Shown here: piece by piece, positions 8,156-17,107 of the stretch
How the letters are laid out: every line of letters starts with the position of its first letter
Position numbering within the stretch: position 1 is the stretch's first letter
Assembly: GCA_028290695.1 (NCBI GenBank)
Contig: JAQGJJ010000129.1
Coordinates: forward strand, 1-43,572
Reading direction: 5' to 3'
DNA from: Enterovirga sp.
GTDB taxonomy: Bacteria > Pseudomonadota > Alphaproteobacteria > Rhizobiales > Beijerinckiaceae
Length of the DNA: 43,572 nucleotides
Notes under the pieces: model-generated
Database searches by the model: none
Told to the model about the DNA's origin: nothing
What the model saw: the letters and a program-made list of their open reading frames with translations, nothing else
Made by a program: the position numbers and the translations under genes

Positions 8156-8950
8156 ATGGCGTACGAGCACGTATTGTCGGAAGTGCGGGGCCCTGTTGCA
8201 ACTATTTGGCTGAACCGGCCTGACAAACGAAACGCACAAAGCCGTAAGTTGCTTGACGAGCTCGATGCGGCGCTTGCCGAGGCCGTTCGGGATGACGCCG
8301 TGCGGGTCATCGTCTTCGCCGGAAAGGGCGATCACTTCTCGGCCGGCCATGATCTCCGAGAGGCGCAGGAGAGCCGTGCCGATTTCACGGTCGAGGAGCG
8401 CTGGGCGTACGAGGAGCTTCGATACCTCGATTATTCGCTGCGTATCTGGGATTGCCCGAAGCCGACCATCGCCTCGGTTCAGGGCGCCTGCGTGGCGGCT
8501 GGCTTCATGGTCGCCAACATGTGCGACCTGGTGGTCGCATCCGAAGACGCCTTCTTCGCCGATCCCGTCGTGCGCACCCTCGGCGCCTGCGCCGTGGAGG
8601 TGCTGGTCCATCCGTGGGTCCTCGGCGCCCGGCGGGCGAAGGAGATCCTGTTCACCGGCGACCGCTTCTCCGCAGCCGATGCCCTCTCCTGGGGGATGGT
8701 GAACCGCGTGGTGCCGCGCGCGGAGCTCGAAACCGCGACATCGGATCTCGCCAACCGGATCGCCGAAACCCCGGCCTTTGCGCTCAAGCTGGTCAAGAAA
8801 TCCATCAACAGGACCCTCGACATCCAGGGTTTCCGGAATGCGCTCAACGCGCACTTCGATACGCACCAGCTCAGCCACGTGGCGGAGGCCTTCAAGACGG
8901 CTCGGGACGCCGGGCTGGCGAACGCCATCCAGAAGGGCAAGGATTCGTGA
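8156..8950 (+). CDS. Enoyl-CoA hydratase/isomerase (crotonase) family protein, atypical active site
   Basis: This 264-residue crotonase-fold protein has the oxyanion-hole segments FSAGHDL (residues 61-67) and GACVAAGF (110-117). The ATG at 8156 is preferred over one at 8123 because GGGGAGAG lies at proper spacing before it. Canonical hydratases use two glutamates, one in GGxCEL and one in the following QPE motif. Here the aligned positions appear to be Met118 and Val138, so it may not be a normal hydratase; crotonases also include isomerases, dehalogenases, lyases and hydrolases. Its stop overlaps the GTG start of the acyl-CoA synthetase gene, so the two are coupled. It acts on a CoA thioester in the cytoplasm; the reaction is open. 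Confidence 0.88.
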   Translation: MAYEHVLSEVRGPVATIWLNRPDKRNAQSRKLLDELDAALAEAVRDDAVRVIVFAGKGDHFSAGHDLREAQESRADFTVEERWAYEELRYLDYSLRIWDCPKPTIASVQGACVAAGFMVANMCDLVVASEDAFFADPVVRTLGACAVEVLVHPWVLGARRAKEILFTGDRFSAADALSWGMVNRVVPRAELETATSDLANRIAETPAFALKLVKKSINRTLDIQGFRNALNAHFDTHQLSHVAEAFKTARDAGLANAIQKGKDS

Positions 8951-11064
8951 GCGGCCACCGTCTCGAGCCGCTGATCAATCCGGCCTCGATCGCGATCCTC
9001 GGGGCATCGGCGGACCCGAGCCGGGTCGGCGGCATGCCGTTCCAGCTCCTGCTGCAGCATCGTTTCGCCGGTCCGATCTACCCGATCAATCCGAAATACG
9101 ACGAGATCTCGGGCGTGCGTTGCTACCCCGACATCGAGTCGCTCCCGGGCCCCGTGGACCTCATCGCGCTCGCGGTCTCGGCCAAGGAGGTGGTTCCGCA
9201 GCTTCGGCGCGCCGCGGCCAAAGGCATCCGGTCCGCCGTCGTGTTCGCCTCCGGCTTCGCTGAAACGAACGAGCCCGAGGGACGGCGCCTTCAGGACGAG
9301 TTCGAGGCGTGTGTCGCCGAGATCGGGATCCCGGTCGCGGGTCCCAACTGCATGGGCTTCGCGAACCTCAAGACGCACGCCTACACGGCCTTTGCGTCCG
9401 TGTTCCGGAGCATCGAGCCGCCGCGCGAGGACCATTCGGTCGCGCTGATCACCCAGAGCGGAAACGTCTGCGCCGCGGTGTATGCCGCCGGCCGCAAGCG
9501 GGGCGCGAAGTTCTCGAGCGTGATCAACACCGGCAACGAGGCCGGGATCGAGTTCTCCGAGTATCTGGAATACTTCGCCGACCAGCCGGAGACCCGCGTG
9601 GTCGGCGGGTATGTGGAGGGGCTTCGGGACGGAGAGCGCTTCCGGCGGGTGGCCGGCCGCCTCCAGCGGGAGGGCAAGCCGCTCATCGTGCTGAAGATCG
9701 GCGACACGGACAAGGGCGCGGAGGCCGCCGCCTCCCACACGGCGTCCCTCGCCGGAAGTCAGGCCGTCTACCGCGCCGTCTTCGACGATCTGAACGTCAT
9801 GATGGCGGACGACCTCTCGCACATGGCGGACCTGATCCATCTGGCAGGGTTCACCCGGCGCAGTGCCGGGCGGCGGGTCGCCATCCTGACGATCTCGGGC
9901 GCCCTCGGGGCCCTTCTCTCGGACAAGTTCGTCAAGGCCGGGTCCGAGGTGCCGACCCTCCCGCCGGAGGTCCAGGCCGTGTTGCGGACCGGGATCCCGA
10001 CCTACGGCATGGTGTCGAACCCGGTCGATCTGACCGGAAACGTCGTCAACCAGCACGGCTTCATGCGGGACGCCCTGGCGGCCCTCGAAAGCTGTGCCGA
10101 GGTCGACGCGATCGTGGTCTATGCGCCGGGATATCTGCTCGAGCGTCTGTCCCCGGCGATGATCGATGCGGCCGCCTCCTCGCGAAAGCTGATCACCGCG
10201 ATCGACACCCTCAGCGCCCGCAATCGGGACGAGCTCGAGACGGCCGGGATCCCGGTTTTTGACGACACCGCCCGGGCGGTCGCCGCCCTGAGCGCTTTCG
10301 GTAAGTGGTCCGAAAGGGCTCGCCGGCCCGGCCCGGCACCCTCGGATGGGGATGCGGCGCCCGTGCCGGCACCCTGGCCGGGACTGGCGCAGGCGGCCGG
10401 CCAGGGCGCTCTCGACGAGGTCGAGGGCAAGCGCCTTCTCGCGGCCTATGGCTTCCCTGTCGTGGACGAGCGCGTCGCGGCGACGGCCGACGAAGCCGCG
10501 GCCGCCGCCGAGGATCTCGGCTGGCCGGTCGTCGTCAAGGTTCTCAGCGCCGACATCCTGCACAAGTCAGATTGCGGTGGCGTGCGGCTCGACCTCGCGT
10601 CCGAAGGGGCGGTTCGGAATGCCTTCGCCGAGGTCACCGCGGCAGCGGCTCGCGCCTATCCGAACGCTGACCTGAAGGGCGTCGTGGTTCAGCGCCAGGA
10701 GGCTCCCGGGATCGAAGTGCTCGTGGGCGTCACGCGCGATCCCGTTTTCGGCCCCGTGATGACCGTCGGCCTCGGGGGCATCTTCGCCGAGATTCTGCAC
10801 GACATCGAGCATCGCACGCTGCCGATCACGCGGGACCGTGCCGAAACGATGCTCCGGCGACTGAAGGCGTTTCCGCTTCTGGACGGTGCGCGCGGACGGC
10901 CGAAGCGGGATGTCCAGGCGCTCTGCCGGGCGATGGAAGCCTTGTCCGACGCGGTGCTCGCCAACGGGGAGTCGATCGATCAGATCGAGATCAACCCGCT
11001 GGTCGTTCGAGAGCAGGGCAGGGGCGTCGCGGCCCTCGATTGCCTCGTCGTCCTGAGATCGTGA
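8947..11064 (+). CDS. Acetate-CoA ligase family protein, ADP-forming (fused alpha-beta acyl-CoA synthetase)
   Basis: The 705-residue protein has, in order, a CoA-binding Rossmann domain (about 1-130, NPASIAILGASADP), succinyl-CoA-ligase-like domains (about 150-460) with the phosphohistidine motif SHTASLAG (His264), a low-complexity linker around 460-480, and an ATP-grasp domain from about 485 to the end (VVVKVLSADILHKSDCGGV; IDQIEINPLVV). Such enzymes join a carboxylate to CoA with ATP going to ADP and phosphate. The GTG start at 8947 overlaps the TGA of the crotonase gene (GTGA). Placed between a crotonase and acyl-CoA dehydrogenases, it is the likely activating enzyme for the acid degraded here. 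The acid cannot be read from sequence. Confidence 0.92.
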   Translation: MSGHRLEPLINPASIAILGASADPSRVGGMPFQLLLQHRFAGPIYPINPKYDEISGVRCYPDIESLPGPVDLIALAVSAKEVVPQLRRAAAKGIRSAVVFASGFAETNEPEGRRLQDEFEACVAEIGIPVAGPNCMGFANLKTHAYTAFASVFRSIEPPREDHSVALITQSGNVCAAVYAAGRKRGAKFSSVINTGNEAGIEFSEYLEYFADQPETRVVGGYVEGLRDGERFRRVAGRLQREGKPLIVLKIGDTDKGAEAAASHTASLAGSQAVYRAVFDDLNVMMADDLSHMADLIHLAGFTRRSAGRRVAILTISGALGALLSDKFVKAGSEVPTLPPEVQAVLRTGIPTYGMVSNPVDLTGNVVNQHGFMRDALAALESCAEVDAIVVYAPGYLLERLSPAMIDAAASSRKLITAIDTLSARNRDELETAGIPVFDDTARAVAALSAFGKWSERARRPGPAPSDGDAAPVPAPWPGLAQAAGQGALDEVEGKRLLAAYGFPVVDERVAATADEAAAAAEDLGWPVVVKVLSADILHKSDCGGVRLDLASEGAVRNAFAEVTAAAARAYPNADLKGVVVQRQEAPGIEVLVGVTRDPVFGPVMTVGLGGIFAEILHDIEHRTLPITRDRAETMLRRLKAFPLLDGARGRPKRDVQALCRAMEALSDAVLANGESIDQIEINPLVVREQGRGVAALDCLVVLRS

Positions 11065-11093
11065 CCCGCAACATGAGCGAACGGAGGGTGGCC

Positions 11094-12074
11094 GTGGAGG
11101 TGCATCGAAGGCGCGTGCTGGCCGGGGGCGCAGCACTGCTCGCCGGAGCAGCGAGTGGCGCGGCCCGGAGCGAGGTCGAATGGCCGGCGAGACCGGTTCG
11201 GCTCGTGGTCCCGTTCTCGCCGGGAGGTGCCGTCGACACGATGGCCCGCATCCTGGCCGAGAAGCTGAGGGAGCGCCTCGGACAGAGTGTTCTCGTGGAG
11301 AACGTGGTCGGGGCCGGGACCATGGTCGCGACCGAACAGGTCGCCCGTGCCGCCCCGGACGGCTACACCTTCCTGCTCGCGGCCTCGGCGCACACCATCA
11401 ACCCGGCCGTCCAGAAGGTTCGCTACAACCCGGTCGCCGATTTCACGCCCGTCACGCTGCTCGTCTCGCCGCTCCATGTGCTCGTGGTGAACAACGACGT
11501 GCCGGCCAGGACGGTCGCCGAGCTGATCGCGCTCGGCAAGGCGAAGCCCGGATCGTTGACCTACGGGTCGGTGGGCCATGGCACCTCCACGCATATGGAG
11601 GCTGAGCTGTTCGCCAAGATGGCCGGGATCGAGCTCGTCCACGTTCCCTACCGGGGCAGCGCGCCGGCGCTCCAGGATCTCGTCACGGGCCGGATCCCGA
11701 TGATGTTCGACGCACTCGCGTCGTCGAAGCCGCATATCGAGGCCAAAACCATCCGGGCTCTCGGAGTGACCTCCGCCCAGCGCTCGTCCCTGCTGCCCGA
11801 CCTGCCGACGATCGCCGAATCCGGTCTTCCGGGCTACGAGGCCGTCCCGTGGACCGGATGCTACGGGCCGGCGAACGTGCCGAAGAGCATCGTGGATCGC
11901 ATGAATGCCGAGTTCCAGGTGCTGCTGGGGCAGGAGGACATCCGCAAGCGCTTCGCGGAGCTCGGCCTCGAGATCCTATCCTACCCGCCCGATCGCTTCG
12001 CGTCGTTCGCTGAAGCTGATCTCGGGAAATGGGCCCAGATCGCCCGGGACGCCGGGATCAAGCCGGCGAACTGA
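11094..12074 (+). CDS. Tripartite tricarboxylate transporter (Bug/TctC) family substrate-binding protein
   Basis: The 326-residue protein has a twin-arginine-like signal (HRRRVLAGGAALLAGAASGAA). The Bug-family core follows: WPARPVRLVVPFSPGGAVD near the N-terminus, then VPYRGSAPALQDLVTG, IPMMFDALASS and LPDLPTIAESGLPGYE. These periplasmic proteins bind carboxylates or other small acids. GTG at 11094 is chosen because GGAGG lies 7 bases before it; ATG at 11073 is an alternative without a ribosome-binding site. No TctA or TctB membrane gene is nearby, which is common for Bug proteins. It is embedded in the catabolic operon, 29 bases after the acyl-CoA synthetase and 1 base before an acyl-CoA dehydrogenase, so it probably recognises a compound fed into this pathway. 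Confidence 0.92.
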   Translation: MEVHRRRVLAGGAALLAGAASGAARSEVEWPARPVRLVVPFSPGGAVDTMARILAEKLRERLGQSVLVENVVGAGTMVATEQVARAAPDGYTFLLAASAHTINPAVQKVRYNPVADFTPVTLLVSPLHVLVVNNDVPARTVAELIALGKAKPGSLTYGSVGHGTSTHMEAELFAKMAGIELVHVPYRGSAPALQDLVTGRIPMMFDALASSKPHIEAKTIRALGVTSAQRSSLLPDLPTIAESGLPGYEAVPWTGCYGPANVPKSIVDRMNAEFQVLLGQEDIRKRFAELGLEILSYPPDRFASFAEADLGKWAQIARDAGIKPAN

Positions 12075-12075
12075 C

Positions 12076-13236
12076 ATGGACCTGCACGCTTTCCGCGCCG
12101 AGGCGCGATCCTGGCTGACGGCCGAGGTCGCTCGGCTTCGGGTCGAATTCCGGGGTGTTCCCTTCACTGACCTCGTTCTTCGGCGGACGTTCGAGGACCG
12201 CCTGTGCGGGGCGGGCTGGTCGGGCCTCGGGTGGCCGGCGGAGGTCGGCGGACGTGGCCTGCCGATCGAGTTCATCGCGGCCTTTCTGGAGGAATCCGCC
12301 CGGGCGGGCGCGCCCAAGGGCGTGAACCTCATCGGCCACGGGATCCTGGGGCCAACCCTCCTGCTGTCCGGAACCGAGGAGCAGAAGCAGCGGTTTCTGC
12401 CCGGCATCCTGTCGAACACAGCCGTGTGGTGCCAGGGCTATTCCGAACCGGATGCGGGCTCGGATCTGGCGTCCCTGCGCAGTCGCGCCGAACGGGACGG
12501 GGACGATTACGTCGTCGACGGTCAGAAGATCTGGACGAGCTTCGCTCACATCGCCGACTGGTGCTTCCTGCTGGTGCGCACGGATCCGGCTGCGCCCAAG
12601 CACAAGGGCATCTCGTTCCTGCTGGTGGACATGAAGTCGCCCGGCATCACCGTTCGGCCGATCCGCCAGATGGACGGCGGGCAGGAGTTCAACGAGGTCT
12701 TCTTCGACCGCGTCCGTGTTCCGGTCGCCAACCGGGTCGGTGCCGAGAACGCCGGGTGGGGCCTGGCGATGGCGGCCGCGAGCTTCGAGCGGGCGACCTA
12801 TTTCATTCCCCGGCTCGTGCAGATGGAGGAGGAACTGCGCGACCTCGTGGCGGAGTCGCGCGAGATCCGGCGCAACGGCCGGCCCGCTTGCGAGGACCCG
12901 CTGATCCGAGACGGCCTCGCCCGCTCCTTCCTGGACGTGCAGGCCCTGAAACTCCACGCCCGGGCGATGCTGGCGGCGGCGGCGCGGCACGAGCAGCCCG
13001 GCCCGGAAGGGTCCTTCATCAAGCTCCTTTGGAGCGAGAGCCATCAGCGGCTGCTCGAGCTGGCGCTGGCGCTGCTCGGCCCCGAAGCCGTGCTCGGTCC
13101 CGAGGAGCCGACCGCGCAGCGGCGCCGGCACTGGCAATACGACCACCTTTGGAGCCGCGCCGAGACCATCCTGGCCGGGACCTCCGAAATCCAGCGCAAC
13201 ATCATAGGCGAGCGCGTGCTCGGCCTGCCGCGATAA
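12076..13236 (+). CDS. Acyl-CoA dehydrogenase, large subunit of a probable pair
   Basis: This 386-residue flavoprotein has the full acyl-CoA dehydrogenase layout: N-terminal helices, a middle beta domain (WCQGYSEPDAGSDLASLRSRAERD; YVVDGQKIWTS) and a C-terminal helical domain ending ETILAGTSEIQRNIIGERVLGLP. The glutamate found in IYEGT of medium-chain enzymes is replaced by alanine (ILAGT), as in FadE-type subunits whose base lies elsewhere. It oxidises an acyl-CoA to the 2-enoyl-CoA and passes electrons to ETF. It starts 1 base after the Bug gene and ends 11 bases before a second, shorter acyl-CoA dehydrogenase. Such side-by-side pairs are known to form heterotetramers in steroid and bile-acid side-chain degradation. 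Confidence 0.93.
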   Translation: MDLHAFRAEARSWLTAEVARLRVEFRGVPFTDLVLRRTFEDRLCGAGWSGLGWPAEVGGRGLPIEFIAAFLEESARAGAPKGVNLIGHGILGPTLLLSGTEEQKQRFLPGILSNTAVWCQGYSEPDAGSDLASLRSRAERDGDDYVVDGQKIWTSFAHIADWCFLLVRTDPAAPKHKGISFLLVDMKSPGITVRPIRQMDGGQEFNEVFFDRVRVPVANRVGAENAGWGLAMAAASFERATYFIPRLVQMEEELRDLVAESREIRRNGRPACEDPLIRDGLARSFLDVQALKLHARAMLAAAARHEQPGPEGSFIKLLWSESHQRLLELALALLGPEAVLGPEEPTAQRRRHWQYDHLWSRAETILAGTSEIQRNIIGERVLGLPR

Positions 13237-13247
13237 GGGCCAGGGCC

Positions 13248-14303
13248 ATGACGGACACGGCCGAACTCGATCTTCTCCGGGACTCCGTACGGGGCGCGCT
13301 ATCCGGCTTCCCCGAGGCCCTGGGCCTGGGGCGCGGCGACGATCTCGCGCCGGGAGCCGCTGCCGCCGCAATGGGGATCGCGACAGCCCAGGGTTGGACG
13401 GCGATGCTGCTGCCCGAGGCGCTCGGCGGGCTCGGCCTCGGCTTTCGCCATGCGGTCGTCGTCGCCGAAGAGGTCGGCAGGACCCTCACGCCCGGTCCCC
13501 TGCTGGCCAACGCGGTCCTGCTGCCGGCGTTGGCCGTAGCCGCGCAGGCCGATTGGCTGAACGACCTCGCGTCCAGCGTGGGGGCCGGCGAGGAGACGGC
13601 CGCCATCTGCTTCTCGGGGGACCCGAACGGGGCGGCGGGCCGGCGCTTCGTCGAGCATGGCGCGGAGGCGACGGTCATCGTCTCGCTGACACGGGTCGGC
13701 GAGGGCGAGTCGCCGTCCTCGCTGGTTCGGCGCCTGGACAGCCCCCGCCTGACGCCACGTCGATGTCTCGACCCGACCTGTTCGCTCGCCGAGCTGGAGG
13801 GGCCGGAGAGCGTCCGGGACGGGGAGGGTTGCCGGTTGAGCCCCGGCGCGACCGCCGACGTGCTCGGTGCCGCCCAGCTCTGGATCGCCGCCGAACTGCT
13901 CGGCGTGGCGGAGCGTGCGGGCGCCATGTCGATCGCCCATGCCACGACGCGCCGGCAGTTCGGGGCGCCGATCGGGGCGAACCAGGCCGTCAAGCACCGC
14001 ATCGCGGACGATTACGTGCTCCGTCGCAACGCGGCCGTCGTCCTGGCGGATGCGGCGGCCGCCTGGGACAGCCTGGACGACGACCGATTGCTCCTGGCAC
14101 ACGCGGCCCGCGCGTCCGCGACGGCGGCGGCCTATTCCGCGACGGCACACTGCATCCAGGTCCACGGGGCTCTCGGCTTCTCGGCGGAAAGCGGAATCCA
14201 CCTCGCCTACAAGCGGGCGCGCCGTCTGGGTTGCGCCTTCGGTGACGATGCCGCGAGCCGGGCCTTCGTGGCCGCGCGCCTGGTCGCCAAGACGGCCGCA
14301 TGA
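13248..14303 (+). CDS. Acyl-CoA dehydrogenase, small subunit of a probable pair
   Basis: The 351-residue protein has an acyl-CoA dehydrogenase N-terminal domain (GWTAMLLPEALGGLGLGFRHAVVVAEEVGR) and C-terminal domain (ATTRRQFGAPIGANQAVKHR; CIQVHGALGFSAESGIHLAYKRA). The middle domain is short and poorly conserved, and the GTSEIQR motif of the partner is absent. This matches the degenerate subunits of alpha2beta2 acyl-CoA dehydrogenases, where only some sites bind FAD. The start is the ATG at 13248 behind AGGG. Its TGA overlaps the ATG of the IclR gene (ATGA at 14300-14303). Role inferred: partner of the preceding dehydrogenase, though an independent enzyme is possible. Confidence 0.9.
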   Translation: MTDTAELDLLRDSVRGALSGFPEALGLGRGDDLAPGAAAAAMGIATAQGWTAMLLPEALGGLGLGFRHAVVVAEEVGRTLTPGPLLANAVLLPALAVAAQADWLNDLASSVGAGEETAAICFSGDPNGAAGRRFVEHGAEATVIVSLTRVGEGESPSSLVRRLDSPRLTPRRCLDPTCSLAELEGPESVRDGEGCRLSPGATADVLGAAQLWIAAELLGVAERAGAMSIAHATTRRQFGAPIGANQAVKHRIADDYVLRRNAAVVLADAAAAWDSLDDDRLLLAHAARASATAAAYSATAHCIQVHGALGFSAESGIHLAYKRARRLGCAFGDDAASRAFVAARLVAKTAA

Positions 14304-15097
14304 GCGGCGAGCCCGGCGGGAAGGCCGACGGCGTCCAATCGATCCGCCGCGCGTCGCAGATCCTGTCGGCGATCGCCCGCCGCAGCCCGACCGGGCTCGG
14401 CCTCTCCGAGCTGTCGCGGCGAACCGGCCTGGCGCATCCGACTGCCCGCCGGATCCTGAAATGCCTGATCGAGGAGCAACTCGTCACCCAGGATACGGCG
14501 TCGAAGCGCTACCATCTGGGGCCGCTGGTTTTCGAGCTGGGGCAATGCGCGCCCCATCAGGGCGCGCTGGTTCGCCTGGCGAGGCCCGCCCTCGAGCGTC
14601 TGTCGGCCTCGACGGGAGACACGGTCTACCTGACGGCGCGGTCGGGAACCGACGCGGTGTGCCTGGACCGGATCGAAGGGACATTCCCCATCCGGGTTGT
14701 CACCACGGGCATCGGCGACCGCCGTCCGCTCGGCGTGGGCGCGGTCGGGATCGCGATCCTGTCGCGCCTGGACGAGAGCGAGATCAACAGCGTCCTCCAC
14801 GAGAACCGATTCGAGTACGAGCGCTACGGCCTCGACCGAACGGCTCTTCACGAGGCGATCTGGGCGTCACGCCAGCGCGGTTACGGCGTGAGCAATGGCC
14901 TGCTGACGCCGGGCGTGGCCGGGATCGGCCTTGCGATCACGTCGGCCGGCGGCTCGCCCATCGCGGGCATCAGCATCGCCTCGGTCACGGACCGCATCTT
15001 CGGCGAGCGTCTCGAGAGCACGCTCGCCCTGCTGCGACAGGAGGTGTCCGAGCTGTCGCGCGAGGTACTGTCCAGCTTCCAGCAGGCCGTGACCTGA
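14300..15097 (+). CDS. IclR-family transcriptional regulator (third)
   Basis: The 265-residue protein has the IclR winged helix (about residues 12-75: SIRRASQILSAIARRSPTGLGLSELSRRTGLAHPTARRIL) and a C-terminal effector domain (SASTGDTVYLTARSGTDAVCLDR; VAGIGLAITSAGGSPIAGISIA). It is the last gene of the 7046-15097 run and is translationally coupled to the second acyl-CoA dehydrogenase, so it is probably the regulator of that operon or of the divergent or nearby genes. It is more canonical in sequence than the two IclR proteins at the left of the window. Confidence 0.92.
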   Translation: MSGEPGGKADGVQSIRRASQILSAIARRSPTGLGLSELSRRTGLAHPTARRILKCLIEEQLVTQDTASKRYHLGPLVFELGQCAPHQGALVRLARPALERLSASTGDTVYLTARSGTDAVCLDRIEGTFPIRVVTTGIGDRRPLGVGAVGIAILSRLDESEINSVLHENRFEYERYGLDRTALHEAIWASRQRGYGVSNGLLTPGVAGIGLAITSAGGSPIAGISIASVTDRIFGERLESTLALLRQEVSELSREVLSSFQQAVT

Positions 15098-15111
15098 CCG
15101 GAAGTGACGCC

Positions 15112-15132
15112 CGAGCCGGCCAATGCGGCTCG
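15112..15132 (+). terminator. Possible terminator hairpin after the third IclR gene
   Basis: CGAGCCG and CGGCTCG form a perfect 7-bp stem with a 7-base loop, 15 bases after the IclR stop codon. No T-run follows. It lies between two convergent transcription units (the next gene is on the other strand). Confidence 0.35.
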
Positions 15133-15359
15133 CGTCATGGGCTGAGGATCGAGCTCGATGAACTCGAGGTCGCCGATATGCCGATCGAGGCGTTAGGTTT
15201 ACGCCGGTCGAGCGTGGTCAGCTCACGCTGCAGGGGTGTCGGGCAAGCCCGAAGAGGGCCCCTCCGAACCTGCCTCGCACGCTATGCCGGTCGCTCGACC
15301 AGGGGACATCTGCTCGCTCGGCTCGACGCCCCCGAGTCGCCTGCGGCGATGCGCAGCGC

Positions 15360-16556
15360 CTACTTCGCCGCCACGAACGAGCAGCTCCCGCTCATCGGTC
15401 TGAACGCCTGTTCCGGGGGGATCGTAGCAACGAGCTTCAACAGATCCCACTCACCCTTCATCTCCTCCGGTTTTTTCACCTCGAAGATGTACATGTTGTG
15501 GAGCTTGCGGCCATCCGCGCGAATGGAGCCCTTGCCGAACAGCGGATCGTCGGTCGGCAACTCCTTCATTTTCGCCATAACTGCCTTTGCTTCGTTGCTC
15601 CGGGCGCTGCTCGCCGCCTTGAGGTAGTGCAGCACAGAGCCGTACACACCAGCCTGCAGGGAGGAGGGCGGACGTCCGTTCATACGCTCGGCAAAGCGCT
15701 TCGACCACGCCCGCGTCTCGTCGTTCATGTCCCAATAGAAAGCGTCTGAAATCTGCAGTCCCTGTGCAGTCTTTGCGCCGATCGCCTTGACGTCCTGCAG
15801 AAACACGGCGAAGGCGACGATCCGCTGATTGAGCCTGAACTCGACTGCCTGCTGGAAGATGTTCCGGAAATATTCCGCGACCGATATGATTCCGAGGGTG
15901 CGAGCTTTCGAGCCCTGCGCCTGCACAACATAGGACGCGAAATCGAGGTTCGAGCCGTAGGGGTGCAGAACAGCGCCGACGACCTCACCCCCGACCTCGT
16001 TGATCGCGGCTGTCGCGTCCCGCTGCATCGAATGCGCGAAGGCGTAGTCCGCCGTGATGAAGAACCAGCTCTTGTCGCCGCGCTCCGTGACAGACTTGCC
16101 CAGGGCATGCGCCTGCGCCCAAGTGTCGTACACCCATTGCACCGTGTTGGGAGAGCATTGCGAGGCGGTCAGCTCCGACGTGCCCGCCGCGGAGAGCAGC
16201 GCGACCTTGTTCCTTTCGCGGCTCAGGCTGTTGATCGCAAGCGCGATCGAGGAGTTCGGGACGTCGACGATCGCGTCCACCTCCTCCTGATCGTACCAGC
16301 GCCTGGCTAGGCTGAGCCCGATGTCCGCCTTGTTCTGATGGTCCGCGGCGATCACCTGGACCTGAACGGACTTGTCCGATGCGGCGAAATCCTCTGCTGC
16401 CATCCTGGCAGCCAGGACGGACCCCGGTCCCACGAGATCCGCTGACATGCCGCTGAGGTCTGTCAGGACCCCGATCTTCACCTTAGTTTGTGCATTCCCC
16501 GCGGTGGCTACGAACAACGAGGCCGCTAATCCGGCCAGAAACATAGAAATTCTCAT
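15360..16556 (-). CDS. ABC transporter substrate-binding protein, LivK type (second paralogue)
   Basis: The 398-residue protein has a Sec signal peptide (MRISMFLAGLAASLFVATAGNAQ). The LivK-type fold then begins KVKIGVLTDLSGMSADLVGPGS, followed by AADHQNKADIGLSLARRWYDQEEVDAIVD-like and AFYWDMND segments that align closely with the other two paralogues in this window. It binds a small solute in the periplasm for an unlinked permease. Unlike the paralogue at 5678 it uses a Sec rather than Tat signal, and its base composition is somewhat lower in GC than its neighbours. It converges with the 7046-15097 operon. A GGGCCGTTTCGGCCC palindrome lies about 40 bases upstream of the start. Confidence 0.92.
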   Translation of the reverse strand: MRISMFLAGLAASLFVATAGNAQTKVKIGVLTDLSGMSADLVGPGSVLAARMAAEDFAASDKSVQVQVIAADHQNKADIGLSLARRWYDQEEVDAIVDVPNSSIALAINSLSRERNKVALLSAAGTSELTASQCSPNTVQWVYDTWAQAHALGKSVTERGDKSWFFITADYAFAHSMQRDATAAINEVGGEVVGAVLHPYGSNLDFASYVVQAQGSKARTLGIISVAEYFRNIFQQAVEFRLNQRIVAFAVFLQDVKAIGAKTAQGLQISDAFYWDMNDETRAWSKRFAERMNGRPPSSLQAGVYGSVLHYLKAASSARSNEAKAVMAKMKELPTDDPLFGKGSIRADGRKLHNMYIFEVKKPEEMKGEWDLLKLVATIPPEQAFRPMSGSCSFVAAK

Positions 16557-16594
16557 GTCGGTCCCCCCTTATGATTATTTTGCAAACGAGTGTC

Positions 16595-16609
16595 GGGCCG
16601 TTTCGGCCC
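16595..16609. promoter_or_regulatory. Palindrome GGGCCGTTTCGGCCC upstream of second LivK-type gene
   Basis: The GGGCC and GGCCC arms (inner GCCG-TTT-CGGC) sit about 40-50 bases before the ATG at 16556. It could be an operator or a leader hairpin. There is no second copy in the window that I can see. Confidence 0.25.
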
Positions 16610-17093
16610 CTTTTGCCGGGGAGGCAGGCATGCCGCTCACGCCATCCTCCCTTCGCCCGGGCGCGGCGGATCGCATTCGCGTGTTGCCCGGACCCGATTT
16701 TTGTTCGACTTTCCGCCAGAGCGCGGCGGCTGTCAACGTTGCGACGGGACGCTCGTGGCGGTGATGAATGGATGTGTTTCGGACGGAGCTTCCACGGCAT
16801 TGAGTTGCCCTCACGACCAGCAACCGATGCCGGTGACGCGGTATTGCCCGACGTCTACGAGGGATCTGGATTCCTTGGCCTAACTGCCTTCCGATACGCG
16901 CTGTCTTTTGCTCCACGGCAGCGAGTGTGCGCGCTTGGTGCGGCGGCGCCGACCTGAATGACTTTGCCGCATGGCCCGAGTGCTGCCGCGGCCGCATTCA
17001 GCTCATCATCACCTGATTGGCCGTAGCGCTCCGGCGACGTCACTCGCCGAGGTGGAAATGAGTCCGTCGGCTCCCGTCATTCACTCTGGCGAG

Positions 17094-17107
17094 GCGGGCG
17101 AACCCGC
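17094..17107 (-). terminator. Possible terminator stem downstream of the glutathione transferase gene
   Basis: GCGGG-CGAA-CCCGC forms a compact 5-bp stem with a tetraloop about 105 bases beyond the stop of the reverse-strand gene. There is no T-run, so this is weak. Confidence 0.2.

Noticed and set aside
6251-8878. 875-codon reverse-strand open frame
   Set aside because: It crosses three forward genes with clear motifs and has no recognisable domain.
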